Program-made: the position numbers and the translations under genes
DNA from: Defluviicoccus sp.
Lineage (GTDB): Bacteria > Pseudomonadota > Alphaproteobacteria > MPNO01
Reading direction: 5' to 3'
Length of the DNA stretch: 64,000 nucleotides
Assembly (NCBI GenBank): GCA_022823775.1
Contig: JAJEHI010000171.1
Span: forward strand, 124,001-188,000
The notes under the pieces: generated by a model
Seen by the model: only the letters and a program-made list of their open reading frames with translations
What the model was told of the DNA's origin: nothing
The model's database searches: none
In this document: piece after piece, positions 18,182-25,662 of the stretch
Numbering within the stretch: the stretch's first letter is position 1
Layout of the letters: each line of letters starts with the position of its first letter

Positions 18182-19456
18182 CTAAACGCCGAGCCCCTGG
18201 GACATCTGGGCATAGCTGGTCAGCGGGACGCCGCACATCCGATCCCAGTCCGCCTTGTCGATGACCGGGCGGTTCAACAGTTCGATCATTTCGTCGAACT
18301 TGCTCAACGCGGCGCAGTCCACCGCCCCCGGATCAGCCGCCGCGCGGAATCGCGGCCAGGCGCGGTCGCGCGCGTACCGCCAGAACTCGGTGTCGTACAC
18401 CGAGCCGCAGGAATAGTGCCAGCCGACGAACAGGCCGTAGCGAAGCATGTTGTCGATGAGAAACCGGTTCGCCACCGGCGCGTCGCGCTCGCGATGTTCC
18501 GCCGGGCGGTTCAGGCGCATGTTGAGGACCATGCCGATCTGCAGCTGCGCCGATACGATCGCCGTCGCTTCGAGCGGTTCCATGAAGGCCGCCGCGTTGC
18601 CGATGCGGGCCACCGCGCCGTCGTAAATCTGGCGGTCGACGAAGTTGGGAAACCGAATGACGGCCCGTTGCTCGAACTCCGATACGCCGTCGGCCTCGAG
18701 GAAGTCGTCGAAGTCCGCTTCGACGTCGGCCAGGCCGGATACGCCCCGGTTGAAGATGTACCCGTAGGACGTGTGGACCGTCAGCGGAATGACGAAAACC
18801 CAGCCGTGCGGCCGCGCGACGGCGCGGGTATAGGTATGTTGCCGGACCGGCCCCTCCTTCTCCTCGTCGACGATCGCCGGACAGCGGCGGATGACGGCGG
18901 TGTCGGTCGGGATGAAGGAAATCTCGATGTGCCGGCCGGGATCGAGCTCCCGGGGAAACCCGCGGGCATCGAAGACCAGGTCGTAGCGTTCCGGCGGAAG
19001 GCCCTCGAACGTCACCTCCGCGCCGCCCTCCACCCTTTCGATATCGAGCACTCTGGCGTCGATGCGGTGCGCGTTCGTGCTCTCGCGCAGCAGGTTCTCC
19101 ATCAGGTCGGCCGACAGGTGGTAGGCGTAGGACACCTGTTGCGGCGTGAAGTAATGGGTGAAGTCCCGATTGCGCCGACCCCACCCCTCGAACGCGACGC
19201 CGTACTTGCGGGTTCCCTTCAGGCGCTGCTGGACGGTTTCGTGCGGCAAATCCGTCAGTTTCCGCAATTCCTGAACCAGGCTCGGCCAGCTGCCTTCGCC
19301 GACCCCGACGACCGGGATGCGCGAATCGTAAATGTGGTGCAGCTCGTGGTCGCCGTCGGGATGGAGACGCGACACGCTGGCGGCCGCCAGAGAACCGGCG
19401 GTTCCCCGCCCGACGACCGCGATCTTTCGCAAGGACTTGCTGCCCGGCTGTATCAC
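18182..19456 (-). CDS. Tryptophan-halogenase-family flavoprotein
   Basis: A 424-residue protein of the flavin-dependent halogenase family, which uses FADH2, O2 and halide to halogenate tryptophan or similar rings. The FAD site is IAVVGRGTAGSLAAAS. VVGVGEGSWPSL matches the family's GVGEAT-type loop, GTRKYGVAFEGWG aligns with the segment carrying the catalytic lysine, and AAFMEPLEATAIVSAQ matches the active-site EPLEST loop. The usual WxWxIP motif is altered to GWVFVIPL. GTG 19456 is chosen as start because a GGGGGAG site precedes it; a TTG at 19501 also keeps the frame. No flavin reductase is seen nearby. Position in the RiPP cluster suggests the core tryptophan as substrate (inference). Confidence 0.82.
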   Translation of the reverse strand: MIQPGSKSLRKIAVVGRGTAGSLAAASVSRLHPDGDHELHHIYDSRIPVVGVGEGSWPSLVQELRKLTDLPHETVQQRLKGTRKYGVAFEGWGRRNRDFTHYFTPQQVSYAYHLSADLMENLLRESTNAHRIDARVLDIERVEGGAEVTFEGLPPERYDLVFDARGFPRELDPGRHIEISFIPTDTAVIRRCPAIVDEEKEGPVRQHTYTRAVARPHGWVFVIPLTVHTSYGYIFNRGVSGLADVEADFDDFLEADGVSEFEQRAVIRFPNFVDRQIYDGAVARIGNAAAFMEPLEATAIVSAQLQIGMVLNMRLNRPAEHRERDAPVANRFLIDNMLRYGLFVGWHYSCGSVYDTEFWRYARDRAWPRFRAAADPGAVDCAALSKFDEMIELLNRPVIDKADWDRMCGVPLTSYAQMSQGLGV

Positions 19457-19484
19457 TTCGCGCGACTCCCCCTTCGAGGCTCCG

Positions 19485-20711
19485 TCAGAAACCGAACGCA
19501 AACTCCATGCCGACGAAGCTGTCGCGCCGCCCGTCGTAGGCCGGATCCCGCCGGTCCGCGCTCAGGATCGCCAGCGCTTCCAGACGCATCGACCAGTTGG
19601 CCGACAGGCGGCGCTTCAGTTCCAGGTTGAGCGAGCGGGAGTCGTGACGGAGATCGCCGAGGAGACCCGCCAGGAGCTCGGTACCGGGCGTATCGTTGAA
19701 CGCAACCAGGCCCGAGATGTAGAGGTCGTTCGCCCAGACGCTCGTCGCGCGCCGCCCGCGGCCGTCGTAATGCCACTCGGCGAGGACGGTCAGGTCCGCC
19801 GAGGAACCGAACGGCGCGCCAAGAGTGCGTTCCAGTCCGAAGATGAAGGCGTTGTAGTCCTGCTCCCGGCCGAGGAGATTGCGCGCCCCGCCGCGCCGGA
19901 TGGCTTCTATCTTGTAGAGCCAGGGATCGGTGGTGAGCTGCGCGTCGAGCCCGAATTGCCGGATCCGCTCGTAGTAAGGGGTCAGGATGGGGCCGGTCGC
20001 GGGCGGAGGGCGGGACCGGCCCGCGACGAACGTGGGTTCCCGGCTCGTGCCGACAAACGCGCTGATGCCGAAATCGAGCGAATCCAACGCGTTGCTGTAA
20101 CGCAACGCGAAATCCACACGGCGCTCTTCGGCCCCGCTCTCGTAGAGCGCGTCCCCCTCGATGGGAAAGCCCGACCGGTGGCGCCCGGCACGCCCGGGAA
20201 AAGTGCGCTTGCGGTGATACGGCAGCAGAAACGATTCGGCGACGCCCCAGTCGCCGGATATCGTAAGGTGCACCATCGGCTGACCCAGCTTGGGCCGGTC
20301 GCGCGGATGTTCGACAAGGTCTGTCTGGTTGACGACGTCGACGAGGTTCTGCAGCTCGGCGACGCCCCAGAAAACGCGGTCGAGTCCCAGCCGAAGCTCC
20401 CAGGAGTTCTCGCCCCAGTCCCCGAATATCAGGACGTAAGCCTCGCGCAGGTCTCCATGCGTCCGCCGGGAGTCGGCGCTGTCGTACCGGTAGAGCGGGG
20501 TGAGGGTGAAGCTCGCGCCCTCGGCGGCCTCCCAGTAAAGCGTCGGCTCGACGACCGCGCCGGCGGTGGCCGAACGCTGACTGGAGAAGGCGGGCGATTG
20601 CGGATACCATCGCCCCTGAAATTTCACGTCGCCCGATAAATCGAGCGTCTGCGCCCCGGCGCCGGCGGCGGCCAGGAACGACAGGGCCGCGATTGCGCCG
20701 CCCAAACGCAT
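19485..20711 (-). CDS. Putative outer-membrane beta-barrel protein
   Basis: A 408-residue protein with a signal peptide (MRLGGAIAALSFLAAAGAGA|QTLDL) and alternating polar/aromatic strands ending in a C-terminal phenylalanine (SFVGMEFAFGF), the signature of outer-membrane barrels. It resembles the DUF1302-type or porin-like proteins found beside RND pumps, but I cannot name a family firmly. The ATG at 20711 overlaps the stop of the LolA-like gene (TGATG), so the two are coupled; the halogenase follows 28 bases later. A role in passing the cluster's product or a lipid through the outer membrane is inferred. Confidence 0.72.
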   Translation of the reverse strand: MRLGGAIAALSFLAAAGAGAQTLDLSGDVKFQGRWYPQSPAFSSQRSATAGAVVEPTLYWEAAEGASFTLTPLYRYDSADSRRTHGDLREAYVLIFGDWGENSWELRLGLDRVFWGVAELQNLVDVVNQTDLVEHPRDRPKLGQPMVHLTISGDWGVAESFLLPYHRKRTFPGRAGRHRSGFPIEGDALYESGAEERRVDFALRYSNALDSLDFGISAFVGTSREPTFVAGRSRPPPATGPILTPYYERIRQFGLDAQLTTDPWLYKIEAIRRGGARNLLGREQDYNAFIFGLERTLGAPFGSSADLTVLAEWHYDGRGRRATSVWANDLYISGLVAFNDTPGTELLAGLLGDLRHDSRSLNLELKRRLSANWSMRLEALAILSADRRDPAYDGRRDSFVGMEFAFGF

Positions 20712-21583
20712 CAGCGCACGCGTCGGAGGGCCGGTCGCGTGAATTCGCTTTCCTGGAGATTGTTGCGAAACTGGAAATCGGTCCATTTAAGCACGGTGCT
20801 CGCGCCGGTCAGGTGGTTTGCCATCGTCTGTTCCCCGGCCCGCCAGTACCGCTCGGCATATTTCCGGTAATTCGCGAAAGTCAGTGTCTTGAGGTGAGAG
20901 CCCTTCCGGTCGTAAAGCGTCATCTTCCAGGTTCTAAGCTCGCTTTTATCCTGCCAGACGACCTTGCGGCTGTATCCGGATTTCTTGTCCCGCGGAAATT
21001 GTTCGGTCACCGTACAAGCGAGTTCGCCGCAGGGTTCGTCGCGAAGATATTTGTAGGTGTATTCTTCCACTTCCGAAGAGCTCATGTCTTCGTACGAAAA
21101 CTCGCTTCCCATGAACGACCCGGAACGCCTTGCGGCATTAATCCGCTTCACGCGTTTCAGGGCGGGCAGGTACAACCACTGATCGTCGGGAGTGTTGACG
21201 TGGGCGTGCGTCAGCAGAGCGGTTCCCTTGACGTCCCGCGGCCGGTCGAACACGAACAGGCTCTTGTCGCCGTCTCCCCTTACCTCCAGCACCTTGAAGC
21301 GCATCCGGCGGACGCTCTCCCGACCGTGCCGATCACGCAGCACCATCGTCATTCCGGCGGTGAAGTCCCCGAAACCCTCGTTGCGGGCGCTCGCTTCGCG
21401 CGCAATCCTCAGCCCCTTTTCCTCCGCCGTTTCGGCCTGGGCAACGAAGGACGCGCACGGCAGATAAAAGCACGCCGACGCGAGAAACAGGACGCTTGGC
21501 GCAAGGCCCCGGATAGATGGAAAGCCAATCGCCCGGCCTCGGTCGACAAACCGCGTTTCGGCGTTTTCGCGCTCCGGAAACAT
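20711..21583 (-). CDS. LolA-like outer-membrane lipoprotein-sorting family protein
   Basis: A 290-residue exported protein of the LolA/LppX-like fold (outer membrane lipoprotein-sorting protein family often encoded with RND/MMPL transporters). A long N-terminal signal region (hydrophobic core LAPSVLFLASACFYLP, ending VAQA|ETAEEKG) is followed by DRPRDVKGTALLTHAH, DQWLYLPALKRVKRINAARRSGSFMGSEFSYED and a C-terminal beta half. The segment KRVKRI...GSFMGSEFSYEDM is the family hallmark. It is probably periplasmic and may ferry a hydrophobic ligand between the RND pump and the barrel. The ATG at 21583 is my choice, as it gives a plausible signal peptide; an upstream start cannot be excluded. Confidence 0.8.
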   Translation of the reverse strand: MFPERENAETRFVDRGRAIGFPSIRGLAPSVLFLASACFYLPCASFVAQAETAEEKGLRIAREASARNEGFGDFTAGMTMVLRDRHGRESVRRMRFKVLEVRGDGDKSLFVFDRPRDVKGTALLTHAHVNTPDDQWLYLPALKRVKRINAARRSGSFMGSEFSYEDMSSSEVEEYTYKYLRDEPCGELACTVTEQFPRDKKSGYSRKVVWQDKSELRTWKMTLYDRKGSHLKTLTFANYRKYAERYWRAGEQTMANHLTGASTVLKWTDFQFRNNLQESEFTRPALRRVR

Positions 21584-22025
21584 CCGCACGGATCCCGCGA
21601 TGGACGAATTGCATTCTATCTTGACTCGCCGGGAGAGGTGAAGTCCCGGACGACGCCGAAATTCGGGGCGAGCCCCCGGCCGGGGAGGCAATTCACAGCC
21701 CGGCGCGGGCGACCCGCGGCATCGAAGCATATTCGACGGCGGCGTCCGAGCCTTGAGGCCGCCTCCCGACCCCGGGCGCAAGGCCTCTCACAACGCTGGT
21801 TGCGGGCCCGAAACCCGGCTCTGCCCGACCGTCGAATCGACTGCAATTCGGGATAGAGGAACCTCGCCAATCTCTCCCATGAGGTTGGGAATCATATGGA
21901 AATCTTTGCCGGTGTAGAGAAAAATACAATCATCCGGTGCCTTGACCGGGAGAAACGGCCGTGCCACGGTCCGCCGACCGGGTGCCGGCAAGGCTCGACA
22001 CTTGGAAGGCTTAAGGAGAATTGCC
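21584..22025. other. Divergent intergenic region, 442 bases
   Basis: This gap separates the leftward lolA-like/barrel/halogenase genes from the rightward precursor gene and must hold the promoters of both arms. The part nearest the precursor (about 21890-21945) is locally AT-rich, with a TACAAT at 21926-21931, but I find no -35 at a normal distance, so no promoter is called. A strong ribosome-binding site TAAGGAGA lies just before the precursor ATG. No gene, repeat or RNA was recognised. Confidence 0.5.
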
Positions 22026-22277
22026 ATGAGAAGCGGCGACGAAATGCTGCAGCAGATTGTCGAGAAATCCGCCCTCGACGCGGACTTCCGCCAACAGCTT
22101 CTTGCAGACCCGAAGACCACCATCAGCGCCGAATTGGGTATCACGATTCCGGATTCCATGGACATCAAGGTCCACGAGAGCGACATGCAGACGGTGCATC
22201 TCGCGCTTCCGCCGGACCCCAACATCACCGAGGAGCAGCTCGAAGCGATCTCGGCCGGCCTCTGCTGCTGCTGGTAA
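22026..22277 (+). CDS. NHLP-type RiPP precursor with core LCCCW
   Basis: An 83-residue precursor peptide. Residues 1-78 are a nitrile-hydratase-alpha-like leader: FRQQLLADPKTTISAELGI, then IKVHESDMQTVHLALPPDPN, the family's hallmark strand pair, then EEQLEAISAG. The GG-like site ISAG (75-78) is the predicted cut by the C39 peptidase of the adjacent transporter. That leaves a five-residue core L-C-C-C-W, among the shortest conceivable for this class. The metal-binding CxxC motif of real nitrile hydratase is absent. A near-perfect AAGGAG site precedes the ATG, consistent with high expression. The three cysteines are obvious substrates for the YcaO cyclodehydratase, and the Trp for the halogenase-like protein (inference). 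Confidence 0.92.
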   Translation: MRSGDEMLQQIVEKSALDADFRQQLLADPKTTISAELGITIPDSMDIKVHESDMQTVHLALPPDPNITEEQLEAISAGLCCCW

Positions 22278-22577
22278 TTCCGGCAAGCGGCCGCGTCCGC
22301 GTTTCGGCGTAGCTCGAACCGGATCGTCGGTGGGGAGGTCGACCGTCCCTGCCGGCCGGTCCGGTTCGTAATTCGGCGCGCGCCAGGGTTCGAGACCGGT
22401 ACAAGGCCGTTGACAGTGCGCTCGGCCGGGCCATACCTTGCCATGCGTCGACACAAGCTCGCGTTCCCGCAAATGTTGTATCCCGCGATCGACCCCGACC
22501 CGGGCTCGGTGCGTTCCGGATGACGCCCGGCGCACCTCTCGCCCCCAGGGGCGTTCCCGGCTAGCGGCGCCGGTCCC
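22278..22577 (+). other. 300-base gap between precursor and RND gene
   Basis: No gene was recognised here. It holds an inverted repeat (22315-22368) described separately and otherwise GC-rich sequence without a clear promoter. A short open frame from 22438 is arginine/serine-rich shadow and is not called. Confidence 0.5.
22315..22368 (+). terminator. Large inverted repeat after the precursor gene
   Basis: CGAACCGGA (22315-22323) and TCCGGTTCG (22360-22368) are perfect 9-base inverted copies, with an inner GC-rich hairpin around GGTCGACC between them. There is no U-run after it, so it is not a classical intrinsic terminator. Its position 38 bases after the precursor stop fits an attenuator or 3'-end stabiliser that would make precursor mRNA more abundant than mRNA for the export genes. 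Confidence 0.4.
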
Positions 22578-24950
22578 GTGGACGGCCCCGACACGGCGCG
22601 AGACAGGTTTGCAACGCGATTGGCCGAACGGGTGCTGGGCGCCCGCCGGCTGGTCATCCTGGTTACGGTGCTTCTGGTCGCGGCGGCATCGAGCGGCATC
22701 GCCCTGCTCGAATTCTCCGCCAACTACCGCATTTTCTTCGATGACGACAATCCGCAGCTTCTGGCGCTGGAAGCGCTGGAAAATACCTACGGCAAGAACG
22801 AAAACATCGTCTTCCTGATCGTTCCGGAAGACGGTAACGCAACGTCGGAAACCGCGCTTGCCACCGCCGTCTGGCTCACCGACAAGGCTTGGCAAACGCC
22901 GTTCTCCAGACGCGTGGACTCCCTCGCCAACTTTCAATACACGACCGCCGACGGCGACGATTTGTATGTGCGGGACCTTGTCGACCCGGAGGAGCTGACC
23001 CGGGCCGAAGCACGGGCGCGAGTCCGCGCCATCGCCTCGTCCGACCCGCGTATCGCGGGCAGCATGCTGGCCCGCGACGGCGACGTGAGCGTCGTAAACG
23101 TCACCGTCGAACTGCCGGAAGAGGGCCTGCTGGAGGCCGTGGCGGAGGTTGCCGAATTCGCCCGGTCGGTCGCCGCGGAGGCGGAAGGACGGTTTCCCGG
23201 CATCGACCTCCGCGTCGTCGGCACCGTCATGATCAACCAGTCCTTCGTCGAAGCCTCGATCGGCAGCCAGACGATCTTCCTGCCGGCAAGCCTCCTGCTC
23301 ATGGCGCTGATCCTCGGAGTCCTCACCAGGGGCTGGGCGGGGGTCGCGGCGACCGGAGTCGTCATCGTCTTTTCCATTGTCTCATCCCTGGGCCTCGGCG
23401 TGTGGGCCGGTTTGCCGTTTTCCCCGCCCGTCTCGCCGGCCCCGACGATCGTTCTGATGATCGTCGTGGCGAACTGCGTGCACCTGCTGGTGGCCCTGCA
23501 ACAATCCATGCGCGCCGGGGCCTCGAAGCACGATGCCATCGTGGAATCCATCCGGCTCAACCTCAATCCGGTGTTTCTGGCGAGCCTCACGACGGCGCTC
23601 GGGTTCCTGAGCATGAACTTTTCGGAAGTGCCGCCCTACCGCCATCTCGGCAACTTCGTCGCGTTCGGTATCGTCGTCTCGTTCCTGCTCTCGGTGACCT
23701 TTCTGCCGGCCCTGCTTTCGCTTCTCCCCATCCGCGCCCCGCGGGACCGCCGGCTCCGCGGGCCGACGATGAACCGCCTGGCCGATTTCGTGCTGCGCCG
23801 CAGGACCGCGCTGATCTGGGGATGGTCGGCGATCGTGGTCGCGACACTGCTGGCGATTCCGCGCAACGAGCTCAACGACGTCCTGGTTCATTTCTTCGAC
23901 GAGGGTGTCGAGTTCCGCCAGGACACGGACTTCATGGACCAACGCCTGAGCGGCAACACTCTCCTCGAATACTCGCTGCAGGCGCGCACCGAGGGCGGCG
24001 TCACCGATCCCGGTTTCCTCGCGGAGGTCTCGAAATTCGCGGAGTGGTACCGCAAGCAGCCTCCGGTGCGCCATGTATCGGTCATCACCGACACCTTCCG
24101 GCAGCTCAACAAGAGCATGAACGGCGACGACCCGGAGGCCTACCGGCTTCCGGAAAGCAGGCAGCTGGCGGCGCAATATCTGTTGCTCTACGAGCTCTCG
24201 CTGCCGGAGGGTCTGAACCTCAACAATCGGATCGACAGATCCAGAACGGCCACGCGCGTGACGATATCGGCGGAGACCCTGTCTTCGAAGGAGGTGCTGG
24301 AGCTGAACGCCCGCGCCGAGGCCTGGCTGAAGGAAAACGCGCGGCATGTCGCCGGCGTCAACAGCACCGGCCCGGCGGCGCTGTTCGCCTATATCGGGCA
24401 ACGCAACATCCGTGCCATGCTGGTCGGTACGATGGTCGTGCTGCTGGCCATTTCCGCCATCCTTCTGATCGCCCTGCGATCGCTGCGGCTCGGCCTGATC
24501 AGTATCGTTCCCAACCTGGTGCCCGCCGTGCTGGGCTTCGGCGTGTGGGGCCTGACGGTCGGACAGGTCAGCCTGTCGCTGTCTGTCGTGGTGGCGATGA
24601 CGGTAGGCATCGTCGTGGACGATACGGTGCATTTCCTCAGCAAGTACCGCCGCGCGCGGCTCGAATACGGCCGGGAGTCCGAAGAAGCGGTGCGCTATGC
24701 CTTCGACACCTCCGGCCGGGCGCTGTTCACGACCACGATCGTGCTGGTGGCGGGGTTCCTGATTTTCGTGTTTTCGCCGTTCGTTCCCACCGCGCAGGTG
24801 GGCGTCCTGACGGCGACGATTATCGCCTTTGCGCTCGTCGCGGACCTGTCGCTCCTGCCGGCGCTGTTGACGGCGGCGGATCGCGGCCCCGGGAAGTACG
24901 CCGCCCCCGCGCCGGGTTCCAGCAGCCCCGATCGAGCCGGTCGCGGATAA
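22578..24950 (+). CDS. RND/MMPL-family transporter (HAE3-like)
   Basis: A 790-residue inner-membrane transporter of the RND superfamily in its single-protein, lipid-exporting form (MMPL/HAE3). It has an N-terminal membrane helix, a periplasmic loop starting SANYRIFFDDDNPQL, a five-helix bundle (FLPASLLLMALILGVLTRGW... to FLLSVTFLPALLSLLP), and then a duplicate of the same plan. The second half contains GIVVDDTVHFLSKYRRAR, the proton-relay segment of this group. The start is a GTG at 22578 with a poor ribosome-binding site. Its natural partners are probably the divergent LolA-like and barrel genes. Substrate unknown; inferred to be the modified peptide or a lipid. Confidence 0.88.
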   Translation: MDGPDTARDRFATRLAERVLGARRLVILVTVLLVAAASSGIALLEFSANYRIFFDDDNPQLLALEALENTYGKNENIVFLIVPEDGNATSETALATAVWLTDKAWQTPFSRRVDSLANFQYTTADGDDLYVRDLVDPEELTRAEARARVRAIASSDPRIAGSMLARDGDVSVVNVTVELPEEGLLEAVAEVAEFARSVAAEAEGRFPGIDLRVVGTVMINQSFVEASIGSQTIFLPASLLLMALILGVLTRGWAGVAATGVVIVFSIVSSLGLGVWAGLPFSPPVSPAPTIVLMIVVANCVHLLVALQQSMRAGASKHDAIVESIRLNLNPVFLASLTTALGFLSMNFSEVPPYRHLGNFVAFGIVVSFLLSVTFLPALLSLLPIRAPRDRRLRGPTMNRLADFVLRRRTALIWGWSAIVVATLLAIPRNELNDVLVHFFDEGVEFRQDTDFMDQRLSGNTLLEYSLQARTEGGVTDPGFLAEVSKFAEWYRKQPPVRHVSVITDTFRQLNKSMNGDDPEAYRLPESRQLAAQYLLLYELSLPEGLNLNNRIDRSRTATRVTISAETLSSKEVLELNARAEAWLKENARHVAGVNSTGPAALFAYIGQRNIRAMLVGTMVVLLAISAILLIALRSLRLGLISIVPNLVPAVLGFGVWGLTVGQVSLSLSVVVAMTVGIVVDDTVHFLSKYRRARLEYGRESEEAVRYAFDTSGRALFTTTIVLVAGFLIFVFSPFVPTAQVGVLTATIIAFALVADLSLLPALLTAADRGPGKYAAPAPGSSSPDRAGRG

Positions 24951-25004
24951 AGCGCCGGATGGCGAAAACGTCCGCGCCGGCGGCCCGGGAAACCGAGGTT
25001 ATCC

Positions 25005-25035
25005 TTGACCTGCGCCCACCGGATTTGCATATAAT
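25005..25035 (+). promoter_or_regulatory. Candidate promoter for the NHLM export genes
   Basis: TTGACC (25005-25010) and a perfect TATAAT (25030-25035) are separated by 19 bases, slightly longer than ideal. The following 70 bases up to the GTG of the secretion protein are unusually AT-rich for this genome. The RND gene ends 55 bases upstream, so this would be an internal promoter driving the secretion/ABC/cyclodehydratase genes. Confidence 0.5.
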
Positions 25036-25109
25036 CCATTAAATTTTCGCTCAAAACGTGCGAGATGTTGTGTTTTTTCTCGGACTGAACGAAAAGGCGG
25101 CGCACGGTC

Positions 25110-25661
25110 GTGTTCAACAACCCCTTTGACTCGTTTCACAATACCGTCGCCGAAGCGAAGGAAGAACGCGAACGACTCGACCGGCTGTTGACTATTTCCA
25201 CGCCGAGGGAGCGATCGCTCGTAGCGGTCATCGCCCTGTTGCTGGTCGTCCTCGCGGCATGGCTGTTCCTGGGCTCCGTAAGCCGCAGCGTCGCGGTAAG
25301 CGGCGTGCTGGTCGAGCCCGGCGCGACCGCGGACGCGGGCAACCGGTCGGCGCACGCGATCCTCTGGGTCGAGAACGACCTCGCGCCGCCCATCGAGCCC
25401 GGCATGCCGGCGACGATCGAGCTCGGCACCGCGGAGAACGGCGCGGACGCGCTCGAGGGGGTGGTGGCGGCGATTTCCGCCGTGCCCCTGTCCGAACGGC
25501 TCGGGACGCTCCACTCCGCGGCGCCGGTGTCGGTGCACCGCGTCGATATCTCGCTGGCCGAAAGCCTCGATTACGACTCCCTGGTGGGGAGGAAATGCCG
25601 GATCGTCATCCAGATCGGCAGGCAGTCTCCGATCGCGCTCCTGTTGACGAGGCGATCGTAA
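25110..25661 (+). CDS. NHLM-system secretion protein, short HlyD-like
   Basis: A 183-residue membrane-anchored adaptor of the kind paired with NHLM bacteriocin transporters. After a cytoplasmic, charged N-terminus (FDSFHNTVAEAKEERERLDR) there is one membrane helix (SLVAVIALLLVVLAAWLFLG) and a short beta-barrel/lipoyl-like periplasmic part with VSGVLVEPGA and LAPPIEPGMPATIELG, typical of HlyD C-terminal domains. The long coiled-coil hairpin of full HlyD proteins is missing, so it is much shorter than usual family members. GTG start; the ABC transporter gene follows immediately (TAA then ATG one base later). Confidence 0.82.
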   Translation: MFNNPFDSFHNTVAEAKEERERLDRLLTISTPRERSLVAVIALLLVVLAAWLFLGSVSRSVAVSGVLVEPGATADAGNRSAHAILWVENDLAPPIEPGMPATIELGTAENGADALEGVVAAISAVPLSERLGTLHSAAPVSVHRVDISLAESLDYDSLVGRKCRIVIQIGRQSPIALLLTRRS

Positions 25662-25662
25662 A

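Noticed and set aside
22026..22277. Precursor gene as a nitrile hydratase subunit fragment
   Set aside because: It lacks the metal-binding cysteine motif, has only leader-like sequence, and sits with NHLM transporters and YcaO.
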